This document shows positions 22,801 through 34,290 of a stretch of 64,000 nt of DNA, piece after piece. The stretch is from positions 2,136,897 through 2,200,896 of the forward strand of contig PTFA01000085.1 of the NCBI GenBank assembly GCA_003342895.1, read 5' to 3'. The notes under the pieces were generated by a model. It did no database searches and was not told where the DNA came from. It was given only the letters and a program-made list of their open reading frames with translations. The stretch's first letter is position 1, and each line of letters starts with the position of its first letter. The position numbers and the translations under genes were made by a program. This DNA is from Casuarius casuarius (Eukaryota > Chordata > Aves > Casuariiformes > Casuariidae).

Positions 22801-24218
22801 CCCAGAGAGCAATTTGTGCTCCGGAGCAGCTTACAGTTTTGATGTCAGAGCAAACAGATTCACAGGGTGGTTAGCAAAGAAGCACGATGCTGCAAGGAGG
22901 GGATCAAAAACAGTGCTGAGCATAAAATGGGCATCGTGTACCTGCAACTGCTGGCAGGTAGCTGAAGTGGCCGTATGATTTTTTTTGTACGTTTGTGACC
23001 CTCTCATTTGAAGGATGAAGACACATTTCTGTCTAGGGATCTGAGCTTATATCCGGTTGTGTTGTCACCAAAATGCTCTGCTGAGAAGCTGGGGAGGGAA
23101 GAGGACAGAGGGTGATATTTCTGAATACACTGAAACACTTNTTTTGATCCTGACTTGGGTATTTTTGTAGACTGGGTGCTCTCTAGCAGAAGGCTAGTTT
23201 TTGCAAAAAGAATTATGTATCAAAGCATTTCATTCCAATATTTCAATGTTATTGACATTTTATCAAAAAAGAATTAGTGAAATGTACTTTATTTTTCTGT
23301 GTGTATTGGATTTTGATAGACTTGTGTACACCAAAATGTGGCTCAGTGACTCTGACAACCAAGGCATTGGGGTATCACACAAAGGCAAGCCATAACCCAT
23401 CAGTATTTGAAATAACCAAAAAACAGTGGGTTCCATGTCTCCTAGGACAGGGGAAAAAGCAAGGGAATCACTTTTTTTAATTGCCTGCTCCAGAACAGCC
23501 TGAAAGTCAACAGGAGCAGGAGCCTACACAGGGTCCTAGCAGCCTTAGCCGGATGTAGCAGACCGTGTGGAGCAGGTGCTTGCTCTCCGGCACGGTGCCG
23601 CGTGGCCAACCTCTCTGGGATGGGGAACAGAAGACAGAATCAGAGAGACACCCATCTTCCTGCTCTTGGGTGACTTCGCTTTGAGAGCTTCCCTCTCTTC
23701 AGAAGCTTCAGGAGCCTATGTCAGATCCTGGGGGCAAGTCAGAAGCAAGAGGGAGTTGACACGGGTTGAAGTGAAGTAAGGGGCTTCGGCATGTATGAAT
23801 TGTGGGCAGCAGCAGCCCGAAAAGGAGAAAGGAGGAGGGAAATAAGCATTTTCAAGTCTCAGGGAGTGTGGGGGACTAAACCCATTCAGCATAGCTGCAG
23901 GTGAGGAATAGTGAACAGGATAGTGTTAAAGACTAAAGAGCTATAGGGTCACTCAAATTTTTTTTTTCTTGTTTTGTGGGCATTTGTGCAGCTTTCTGAC
24001 TGACCAAAGACAAGAAGGAGCCACATTCTGTGTCGTACTTAACAGGAAATGGAGCCACACTCATGCATAAAAAACAGCCAGGAAAGTGCTCAGATAGCAG
24101 TTAAGTTTCTGAGTAGTTGCTGAAGTCAAAGGTGGAGGCCAGTTAAGGTCAAATTTCATGATCCTACAATATCAGAGATTTTTTGAGACTTCCTTTCTGA
24201 ACAGAAGATACTTTGGTG
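16891..24218. other. Non-coding DNA, no gene recognised
   Basis: Over 7 kb of average composition with scattered open frames below 170 codons, all without recognisable motifs. A minus-strand frame at 17187-17450 (87 codons) is polar and evenly composed but has no splice acceptor or known domain. A GTAAGG donor-like site follows GAAGAG at about 16958. A minus-strand donor-like site (GTGAG then GTAAGAT) lies near 22187. No repeat family was identified. Confidence 0.55.
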
Positions 24219-24475
24219 CTAATAAATTTCTGTCAGTTTGGTTCTATCCTGGGAGAAACAGCCCTTAGAGATCTTTTGATACTGGCAAAGTGAAGCTATA
24301 TGCAATATTCTTTTGAGGTTGGAAACCAGATCCAGGAAGAATTTGAGGAGTTGGATGCGAGTTTCCCTATCATCACCCTTAACAAAAATGCTGACAGGCT
24401 TGGGCTCCATATTCTGCATGGCAAGAAGAAGCATCCGACTTTCTTGTAGCATGTTTGATATTTCTCCCTTCTGCT
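24219..24475 (-). other. Exon-like open frame of unknown protein (candidate exon or gene relic)
   Basis: Read on the minus strand, a pyrimidine-rich acceptor (TTTCATTTCTTTTTTGAAG) ends next to 24475. The frame is then open for about 84 codons to a TAA stop near 24219. The middle part has real-protein texture: after ISNMLQESRMLLLAMQNMEP comes KPVSIFVKGDDRETRIQLL and then an amphipathic segment KFFLDLVSNLKRIL. The charge pattern suggests alpha-helix. I cannot assign a family. No clear donor follows, so it would be a last exon, or a decayed copy of one. Neighbouring DNA on both sides looks non-coding and no second exon was recognised. A protein-level search would settle it. Confidence 0.25.
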
Positions 24476-26089
24476 CTTCAAAAAAGAAATGAAAACCCCA
24501 CAGAACAATCAGTTATGCACAGGAAAATAATTATGTTTAAGTATGGATTTTGGTAGGCCTTTCTGTACAGTACGTATGAAATGAAAGTCTGCTCTCACTT
24601 TTGAAGCAANATATGGAAGGTTTCAGCTCATGTTATATAGCAGAGGAGAAACCCTGCTGGGAATAATGAACCACTGGTAAACCACCAGTTCTAACTGTTC
24701 CTGTGATATTTTAAACGAAAATTCTTGATTTAAAGCTAGTCAGAGATAGAGGTATTGCTGAGCAATTGTAGGAGTACTGCAACACACGTTGTAAAAGCTC
24801 CTGAGATCTCTCTGTGGAAAAACCTTAATTGCATCCGTTTGGAAACTAGTCGGAAATCTCCATCGTCACAGCATATGGAGAGATGAGTATGGCTCTGCCC
24901 TTCACAGCCCACTTCCGCAGAGATTCGAGGCGCCCGTGCTANGTGCTGCTGGTGCCAGTGCCACCATCTGTATCACCTCGGTCAGGTCTAGGAGCTGCTT
25001 GCCTGAACAGGGAGGGACAGTTAGCACTGATTAGACACAGTAATGTGAACTTCAGTTCAACATGGCGATTGCTAGAATAATTACAGCTTTTTCAGATATT
25101 CTAACAAGGCTTTTTTTTGAGATTTGTGGAGGTTGCTTTTTGCCTTTTTTTTTTTTTTTTTAATGAGAGACGACCCTAGAAACAATGCTTTTAAAGCTTA
25201 AATACTATTCACAAAAATCCTTAAGGAAGCAAGAGAGATGGGAAAAGCCATGCTGGCAGCAAGTTAGTTTTCAGCTGCGTCTTTGGGTTTGTAAGTTCCA
25301 GAGCAGTAAGGGGCTCAGGATAAGAGAACAAATGTGGTGGATGCTGGTGGCATCAGTTGAAGGCTCAAATGCTACAGTCATGAGGAGCAGTGTAATTCCT
25401 TGGATAACTGCTTTAGCTAATTCAGCCCTGACAATAAACTCTTCCTTGATTTAGGGTATCGTTTCATTGATTAAGCATTGGCTGTAAATTACTCTAAACA
25501 TAAGTATCGGTTGATGCCGCTACCATTATTGCTTTTTATATTTATTATTTTCTTATCTTAATTAGAGCCAATTTAAGGCCCATTTCTCCAGGGTTCAGAG
25601 AGATTCTCAGAAGACTGAGGGCTCTGCTATCCCTAGTTGCTACTTAAGGCTCAGCTCTGTGATCAAGCTGCAGCAACCTAAGTTGACATGCAACTGATCA
25701 ACAGTTGACCTGGCCAACAGTTGTTNACCTGGAGCCATTGGTTGTAGCTTAATGCACACGATATGATGCTTAAGTTAAATTGTATAGAGTATGCGCTACA
25801 GACAGTCGCCACAGTTTAGCTGATGAATATGAAGTTAAGGAGTGGCTGTAGTTTGATCATGTATCTGAGTAAGGGCAGCATGACATGGACTTAATCAAGG
25901 AGGCCCTAATTTTCCTGAGTCTCAACAGTTTTGAGTTTGTCCATCTAAAACTGCAGGACTGCTTTCACTGAGGTCTCCTTTTAAAATCTATTGGGGAAAT
26001 ATTTTAGGTATTGGTGTTGGTTTCATGGGATCACTCTCATGGTGCTCTTCAAATGCCAGTCAGAGCCCGTCACTGCCGTCAGGAAGGGA
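24476..26089. other. Non-coding DNA, no gene recognised
   Basis: Ordinary composition with a T17 homopolymer at 25145-25161. The plus frame at 25185-25454 (89 codons) has no recognisable motif. A short local duplication of the word CAACAGTTG lies near 25699-25724. Confidence 0.55.
25145..25161. repeat. T17 homopolymer
   Basis: Seventeen uninterrupted T residues follow TGCC. This could be a minus-strand poly(A) tail, but no retroposon body or target-site duplication could be recognised. Confidence 0.95.
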
Positions 26090-26610
26090 GACCGTAACAA
26101 CTGTGCAAAAAAATTGNAATTCCTGCAGGTAAATTAAGATAACTAAGAGAACATACCAGCTTTTATTAATACCAACCAAATGGTATGCTTTGTCCTGCGG
26201 TATGCTCCAAAGCCGTAATTATTTAATATAGCAGAAATTAAGACTGATTCAGATGCTGCAGTTATGGTCAAAAATTTTAACATCGAAGGCTGTAATTATT
26301 GAAATCACAGGCAGTGAGTGACCCTTGCAGTTGGTTAACACTAACTGAGTAATAGTGCAAAGAATGCAGAAAATGATGAATATGGCAAAAAGAAGTTTTT
26401 ACCAGGAAAGGCAGCTACACCGACGCTCTGCAGAATAGCAGATTAAATAAGGATGCATAAAATCATTTAGTGGAAATTTGCCCTTAATGCAATTTGGGGG
26501 TGGTATCAAGCAAGATTAATGCTTAGGAAAATGAGCTAACAGCACTGCTCAGAGATGTGCATAAATATGGATAAGGGGCTTTAAACTTCACTTTCACACC
26601 TTTGAAAGTT
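26090..26610. promoter_or_regulatory. Enhancer-like A+T-rich block, possible conserved non-coding element
   Basis: This half-kilobase has dense homeodomain-type words: GCCGTAATTATTTAATATAG, GGCTGTAATTATTGAAATC, CAGATTAAATAAGG, TGCCCTTAATGCAATTTGG and CAAGATTAATGC. Also present are AATGATGAATATGGC and a near duplication of GGTATGCT (26181 and 26200). No frame is open for long. It is the clearest conserved-element look-alike in the window, but conservation itself was not measurable here. Confidence 0.35.
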
Positions 26611-29600
26611 ACCTTACTTTTTTTTTTTTTTTAACTAGCAGGCTTTTGCAATTCCACACCAGTTCCTGTGAGTACAGGAACAGCTCAGCTGATGGCAAAC
26701 TGGAGAGTCTGTAAAAGTGGCATTTTTGAGCTAGCTAGTGATCATGTACTGTGATTTCAGTGAATAAGGCATTTAAATATTTTGCTTCTTGTCTTTCTGG
26801 CACATTGTCATATTAGATTTCTTGTGCATGGTAAGGTGAACTGTGTTTTGTTCAGGCTAGAAAAGTAGTAAGGAATAGTTCATACTCATAAAAAGAATTT
26901 GAAATTGCCCCCATTTATTTCTACACATAATTAGAGAAAAAAAGTCAATGCCGCTATATTACTTTTGAAATTTAGCCATAGAGTTTGTGTCCATGACCTC
27001 ACTAAAGAGTGAGCAAACAGATGAAACCCTATAGCACCTTTGAATTAAAGAAAGAATTGGAATAACAAATGAAAACAGTAAATATGACAAACTGAGACAT
27101 TTCTGCCCAGGATCTTTTAGAAGGTAATCTGCGCTAGTGTTTCACCTGGAATGTGCAAAGATAAATTTTTGTCGTTACTGAGAAAGATAAGAAGAGCAGC
27201 ACATGGTTCCGGCGTGATAAAGCATCTTCCCTGTGTTTCTTAGCTCCCTCAGGTTGGTCAGCTGATCGCTNGGTTTAATATCCTTCATGCCTGGGATGAC
27301 AAACAGCAGAATTCCCATGGCGGAAAACTCCCAAACAATTATAGAGCGGGAAATGAACTGAGATATCGAATAATGCACTTGCTTGCCCTGACTCTAGCAG
27401 AGGTCCCCTCCCTGTCATGGAAATGTACAGTCTGCTTGCATTTGGGATGCCAATATTTATCTTGGTTCCCTTCACAATCAGTGGAAATAGCAGTGCAACA
27501 CGCCTATTTCTTCAGTATGCAAAGGACTATGAACCTCTCAGTAAGGGTTTATTGCTGTGACTGGTCAGCAATAAAGAGCGCAGTTGAAACACAGACTATT
27601 TCCCCCTATTGTGCAAGTTTTGCCAGCTCTTTCAGTTTGAGCGCAAGTCGTGCATTACATGGTGATTTTTAGTGAGACCCAGCATCCAGAGTAATATTAG
27701 ACCCAGCTCCTCGGGTAAAATGAGTGCNTGAGAATCTCTCATTTTGGCAGGGTTAGGGTGGGGTTGTTCGTTGAAGTTGCTACGTGTGGAGAAAAGCTTG
27801 AAAGTGTCATGTAAGTTCAAAATCCAGAAAGCGACCCAGCACCAATGTGTTACTTCAATTAAATTGTCGATATTAAGATTATTAGAATTAGAATATTCAC
27901 ATCTTTGGAAGAATTTGGCTCATGATTTAGGAAGATTAGCAAAATTGCCATAATCCTGTGCAATTAATTCTTTTCCTCATATCCAGCCAATTCTTAATTA
28001 GGATGCATATAGAGTAGGATCACACACAAAGAAACCCAGATAATCCCAATCATGGAAATGAAGTTGAACAAATCTGCTGCAAGACTGAAGCAGAGAGGAA
28101 AGGTATACGTGCGTAGCTAATCTGAAATCTAGATTAGCAGAACTGATTGCGCTCTCTCTTCCTTTCCTTAGAAACCCTTTGAATATGTGTATATAACTGA
28201 GTTAGTTCTTCAGGCATGTGAAGTCCTTCCAAACGAGAAGGGAAGACACTGCACAGGTCTCTTGGTGACTTGTTTTGGCAGGTTACTTGTCATATGTNCC
28301 TTCCTGAACAGGTCTCTGTAGACGACTCAGCAATATCACAGGAGAGGACTCTTTACTTCAAGGCTATGGAAACACTGAGGAGAGAGGGTCTGCCTCAAGG
28401 AGCTCATTGCACACACCAGTTAAATTAGTTATTTTTATATAAAATACAGAATCAAAAGAGCTGACTTGATGCTGCCAGTAAGCGGGCAGTCAAATAAGGG
28501 AGTCGAGATCTTCAGAAATCAAATTCAGTGCCATGTGCACTAGAGACCATATCATGTACAGTGTTGTTCTCTGAGTACAGACAGACTCAGGAACAGAGTA
28601 TGCTTTCTGACTTTATCCCCAATAGGCTTTTGTCCAAAAACATGTTTCAGACTGCTAAGCTAGCCTTCACTTGTGACTTCTGGGTGACAAACCTTTTAAA
28701 TATATTGAGGACCAAAAAAGCCATAGGTCACTCAGCAATGGGGAGTCACTAATTAAAAAACAGATTGCATTCGTAACTCATAAATTATTTCCATGCCTTA
28801 TTTGCATTGAAATAACTACTTGCTTTTGAAATATTCAGGATATTCTTGGTATTTAGTAAGCTCATTATAGGAAATAGATGATCTTTAGGGGGAGAGGAGG
28901 ACATAGCCCTCACAGACGGAAGATTTTGGCAGACGAAGTGTAGTTCTTGTGGAAGCAAGTTAAGCAGCTGACTAGCAAGTAAAATGAATCTGTTGGGCCT
29001 CCAGGTTGCAGGCATGTGTGAATGGTGTTTGCTAACTCCTAATTGTAGTGGTTTCGTATTGCAGCTCAGTTCCCTTTTTCCTATCTCAGTTCAGGCCAGT
29101 TCTGGCTTTTGAGGTTTAAAAAAATGCAGGTGCTTTACAGAAGGAAAGTTCATTGCTTTCGACCGAGGTTCACTATGGGATCCTCCTCGGTTTCNAACAG
29201 CCACATTCTTTCAAGCTTGGTAATGTATTTAGTGATAATGAAAGCAAGTAGCTCATTGTGTTGGTATGAGCCAGGTGTAATGTAAATAGGTATTGTGCAA
29301 ACATTGTCAGACTGCCAAAGCAAATTATTTCTGGCTGATCCTGGCCTTTTATAGGAACAGATTGATAACCATGATGACGATCCTTGTCTAAAAGCTACTA
29401 CTATTATCTACAGCCCTGGCATCTGGAGATCTTCCCAGAGACCAAACTGCATGACTCATCCCAGGGCAGGATCCCTGCCCCGCTGCTTGGACGTAGCCTG
29501 TAGTAAATACTAATCAATTGCTTCAGCCCTTGAAAACAAGCTTTGCTTTGTGGTTAGCAGCTTGTCAGCCTGAAGGTCTAGCAAGCCATTAGAGGAGAGC

Positions 29601-31240
29601 AGCTTCCAAATGGAGCGCATACAGTGTCCCCTTCCTGGACCTAGCTTTCTCCAGCAGCGTGGTAAGAGCATGAGAAGAGATGAAAACACTGCCTGCCGAT
29701 TAATCTGTCTGTAACCAGCAGGCATACTGGAGAAAGGCTTTCTGGAGGGGAACCCTAGCATGCTGATAGCTATGTATTAGCTAGCTGAAAGCCATACTGT
29801 TTAAAAACAAGCTCGAATGGATACCAAGAACTCTTAGAATTAATGTTCGCCTCAAGTGGAGAGGCATGTTGTAATTCTGGCTTCTGCTTCCTTCCCTTTG
29901 GCCACGTCGCTAACCCATCCTCCTGTTATCAGTGCCTGCCTGCGTGCGATCCCGGGAGCCGTAATGGGAGAGACCTGGTGAGACTGCGGAGCTGGGTAAA
30001 GGGGAATTACTGGAAATCTGAAACCTCTCCCTGTATGTGCAGAGCAAACACCTCTTATAACTGATAAGAGTATTTATTTCATGCTGCTAATCACAAATCT
30101 TTAGTAAGTGTTGCCTCATCAGCTCAGAGCTTTAAGGCACAACCAGTCATTCCCTAGAGTTAAAAGAAAAGTCCTGATCCCAAAACTTTTGATTAAGGAA
30201 AATAAGTGTTTTAAATGTGTATCTCAAGCTGCTTGTTAAAATAAATGCCNGTGGTACGACTGGGGTGGAAGGATGAAAGGGAAAATTCATTGGGCCCTCA
30301 GACTGGAAAGCACATCGCCCACTCCAACTTCAGCTTTTATTGCAAGGGCTCTGGTTTTACCCAAACTGACAGCAACTTGGCAGAAATTTTCCTCTGCATG
30401 TTGTTTCTATGTAGACTTACCAGCGGCAAGCTTAAAAATTGGAGAAATGAAACTCGTCAATGAGCATGTGGTGTAAGTCTCCCTCGCACCCAACCCACAA
30501 AACGTTATGAGTCAGCTGCAGCCCCAGCCAGAACATGTCAGCTCCTTAGTCCAGGTCGGTGGCTCGTGCATGAAGCCCGGGCGGCTCCAAGGTCAACACC
30601 AGCGCGCCAGCTAGCACGAGGGCTCTGACGGAAGCGAAAGGCACAGCAAACAGAGTGGCCTCCCGTCTGGGCAGGAGAAAAGGAGGATATGTCCAGGGAA
30701 AACAGGACACATGATGGACTTATCCCTATTTTTCCCCCATAGTGTCTCCGCTCCAGCTTTTAGCAGGATCATTTTGATGCCACCTCAACCAGGGGCCTGT
30801 CCATCACTGCTCACAGCTGTTCCTTTTACTTCGTGGTNTGTTTGCAACCACCACCTTTTAAGCTCCATGTGTCAGCATGTNCCTAGCAGATAGGTGCAGC
30901 TTCTAGTGCTATCAGTATTACTAGAGCAAAAGCAGGAGGGTAAATTCAACAGGTCATATTACACAGAAGACTACTTTATAGGTACTTGCTCACAACAGGG
31001 GCTGCCTATTTATTAAAAGGAAGGATAATCAGAAATTTAGTTGTTTAGTGGCTCTGAAATAGAAAGCCTTTTGTGCAACTGCACATAATGAAATTTGTAT
31101 GAAAAATCAGTCCACTCAGCTTCTCCAAATATGACATATGTAATATTTTTATACATGTCAAAATGTTCTTGAAAGAAAGGAATTTAGGGCAAGAGTGCAA
31201 AAAAAACCTGCCTTGTTTTTTTCCCCTTCATGGGGTATTT
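26611..31240. other. Non-coding DNA, no gene recognised
   Basis: Average A+T-rich DNA. A poly(T) run lies at about 26619-26632. Positions 30530-30670 are CpG-richer and contain GTTATGAGTCAGCTGCAG, a MAF/AP-1-like word, near 30504-30521. Open frames stay below 100 codons without domains. Confidence 0.6.
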
Positions 31241-31316
31241 TAATATGAATTATTAAATATTTCATATTAATAAATATTTGAAATATTTGAATTAATAAAC
31301 TTTTGAAATAATTATT
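31241..31316. repeat. A+T-rich inverted and tandem repeat cluster
   Basis: TAATATGAA at 31241 is matched by its exact reverse complement TTCATATTA at 31261, with an 11-base spacer. It is followed by repeated AAATATTTGA and ATTAATAAA words. The whole stretch is almost pure A/T and could extrude as a cruciform or act as an easily unwound element. Confidence 0.7.
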
Positions 31317-34085
31317 GCAAACATTATTCCTACATTGAGTTTGGAATTGAGTCAAAGGGAAGCTTTTAATTTTGAATTAAAACTACTTTTGAGTTCAGCT
31401 TTCTTATTTCAAAAAGATCAAAACATATTTAGATTGAACAACAATTAAACTTATGATTTCCAGTAAATACATTCCGTTTCAGTCTTTTTAAACTGAAGAG
31501 CTGAAACACAAAGACATTTTAAGACACAGATGAAAATTTAATTTCTGTATTTTTTTGCAAGGAAAATGAAAAGCATTGGTATTTTGGCACAAGAAACTGC
31601 TTTTAAGGGAAATGATTTTTTTAAGGAAAACGATATTTTAGTAAGGGGGCTTGTGAAATAAACAAACGAACCCAGCTGTTAAAAGCCTGGTGCCATGTTT
31701 GTGCCCCAGCAGTAATAAGAAGAGGAAGCTCTTTACCCGACTAAGAAAAACTTTGTTTTGCCCTGAGTGCCCAGCTTCTGTCCGAGAGGGGCAGGAGTTC
31801 CCGGCTGCCCCGGTTAGGGAATCACGGCTTTTCCGAACCCAGACGTGCTTTGGCCGTCGGGAGACATGCTCAGCCCCAAGTGGGAGCCCGCGCTGTACGA
31901 ACAAGGGGTGTGCAGGGCAAGCACCTGGATGTGATGCTCTTTGGAGCTGATGAGCTGCGTATGTCCATGGAGGGGACCGAAGCCTTCAGCTCCTGTTGGA
32001 CAACCTGACGGAAACCGCACACGCAGCTCCGATGGCCTCCTTTGCGGACAGANGGACAGCTACACTGCTGTCGGGGTTTCAGATATCCAGAGCTAAAAGC
32101 CTCCCTATGAACCATATCCAGATGTGGTAATAAAGACTTTCCGTGTAGATTGCTGTTCGCTGTGTGCAAAAAGAAATACTGTTAACAGTGCATACTTTTT
32201 TGAAGCCTAGACGTTGTGTTTTAGTGGCTGTTCTCAGTGCTGCTTGCAAGCATAATTTCGCAGGAGTCCTGTGATGTGTACCTAGGTGTAGCACAGAAAC
32301 TGAGGCTGCCAAGGCTATCCACCCTTCGTGTGGAAATTTGCAGGTTAGCAAATGACGAGTGGTTTTGGTTTGGTTTGGTTTTTTTTTGTAAAGACTGAGA
32401 AGATAATAGTACTATATCCATCATTACATGTATGGGATCTTTTCTCTGTCCAGGCATTGTAGTTTTGATTTTCAATAACCAGAAGTGCTTGGAATGATTA
32501 TGAAGTGGTAGAAAGAGCTTTCATCAGCATCACCTGAAGCACTGGCTGCTGTGTCTGCAAATTCCAAAAATGTCAACTTTCGTGACATGTTCTTCCACGT
32601 TCTGTAATCCCCTTTGCCATTCTCTGGTAGCTGCATCTTGCTTCTTATCTAATGGTGACCAGATGGGGGTTCAGCCAAAGAGCTAGTCAGTGATTTCACC
32701 TGTGAGTGAGAAGATGACTATTCACATGTCATTATGCTGCCTGTAACCTTCTCTTTCAAACCATTCAGTGTGGAAGTTACAACTCCACTTCCAGAGAGTT
32801 AGTTTTTATTCTTGTGGCTGCCTGGTTCAGAGATCATAAAGCAGCATGAACTTAGACACTACCAATAAAAAAAAAATAGTTCTCAGCTCTGTGTCTCCTT
32901 TGCTTTAAACACTTCCACGTACCATGTTCCCAATGTCTTTATGTTAAGACTGAGTTAGATGCCTTGGTGAAAAAGCAGCAGGCTCCATTTGGAAAGATAA
33001 AGATGGTAATCAAGGGAGGAAGAACATAAGGAGAACCACCACCAAATATTATTGCCCAGATCCCAAAGAGGGTTTCAGTGGAAGTTTGAGCACCAAGGTA
33101 CTTTTGCAGATCTTGATACACCACCTATCGAAGAACAGTAAAAGTCACAAGGCATTTCCACAGTTGCTTCTCCTGCTCTGAGATCCAGATTTTTTTATGA
33201 GCTCTGTTGTACTGGAGATGTAGAACTGTTCTCTCCCTGCTGAACGGATTCACATATAGGCTGGGTCTGACAGAGAATCCTTAGACCAAATTTTGTCAGA
33301 TTACTAACTGTGCAACCATTCGTATTTGTCACTGGTCAACTGCTAGAGTTGGAGGAATCAGCATCAGTCTTGGTCAATCAGTAACTCAGGGTGTTTCTTT
33401 GTTTCCTGGGTTTGTGAAGGACCTACAAATAAATGGCCTGAGAAGTGGCCCTGCATGAAAGAGGTTTGGTAGGAGGTAATGGGATAGTGGATTATAAATA
33501 GTGGTTTACTTACAGATCAATAGATCTTTTTTTNAAAAAGCACAATAGAAATGTTTCGTTTAATAAAAAAACCTTCATCACTTCTTCATTGCTCTAGCCC
33601 GGCAGTACATGGCAATTGAGAGAGTCTAGCTCTGGGCTAGAGAGTTCTGCTTGCTTTTTTCAGCTACAGGAAATATAAAAATAAAGTNCAGTTGCCAGTG
33701 TAAAAAGTAACTGCAGATTTGAAAAATCTTCCTGTTGAGAAATACTAGTTACATAAGCAAGGAAATGTGGTTTTCATAATTATGATCAATTCTTCCACCT
33801 AACTATTACTTGCTAAAGTTTAGGAAATCTAAACAACCTTCCACATAGATGGTAATGTCAGATGCTGTTAATTTCTGTACTATGTAAATGTGACATGAGT
33901 TGTTTTTCTATTTTTCAAACTTTATCTTTACAATTTCTGTACAATTCTATTTCCATATGTTCTCTCTCAAGCCAGAGAATATACAGATGTAAAAGTCTCC
34001 ACCTCTTCTGTTCTGCAAGCTGTGCAGTATTAATGCATCTGTTAGTGCAGAATCTGGAAATAGTATTTTGCTAAGCTAGCTCCTG
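31317..34085. other. Non-coding DNA, no gene recognised
   Basis: Positions 31770-32050 are CpG-richer than the flanks. A GGTTT-type simple repeat lies at 32361-32388. A minus-strand frame near 32939-33124 reads as a hydrophobic segment (TLFGIWAIIFGGGSPYVLPP) after an acceptor-like TTTACTGTTCTTCGATAG, but no family is recognised and no donor follows. No gene is supported. Confidence 0.5.
32361..32388. repeat. GGTTT simple repeat ending in poly(T)
   Basis: GGTTTT is followed by GGTTT units and then by a T9 run. Short simple-sequence repeat, likely variable in length. Confidence 0.85.
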
Positions 34086-34123
34086 TTCCTCTTTCTTTTT
34101 TCTTCTTCTTCCCCCCACCCCCC
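34086..34123. repeat. Polypyrimidine tract with terminal C runs
   Basis: TTC-type repeats grade into two C6 runs separated by a single A. The opposite strand is purine-rich. Such tracts can adopt triplex-like forms and are often poorly sequenced. Confidence 0.85.
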
Positions 34124-34129
34124 AAACCG

Positions 34130-34290
34130 GTGCTCCATAGATTAACTGGTCCGTAGAGCACTGGTGGAATTTGCTGAAGGCAGAGCAGCGTTATATCCTC
34201 GTGCAAGTCTTCCACATGTTCCACATTAGGTGAAAAGGTTGAGCTGTCAAACACCAGGTTTCCACCTGTTGACTTTGAAAATGCTGTCCC
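34130..34290. repeat. Probable old interspersed repeat copy
   Basis: This stretch contains TCTTCCACATGTTCCACATT and GGTCCGTAGAGCACTGG. It is similar, at a diverged level, to 37485-37565, where the order is CATGCCAGTCCTCAACATG then GGATTTGATTCCCACACATT. The minus-strand readings of both share the peptide-level word EHVED followed two residues later by H. The match suggests two members of one old repeat family. I cannot name it with confidence, and the boundaries are approximate. Confidence 0.35.
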
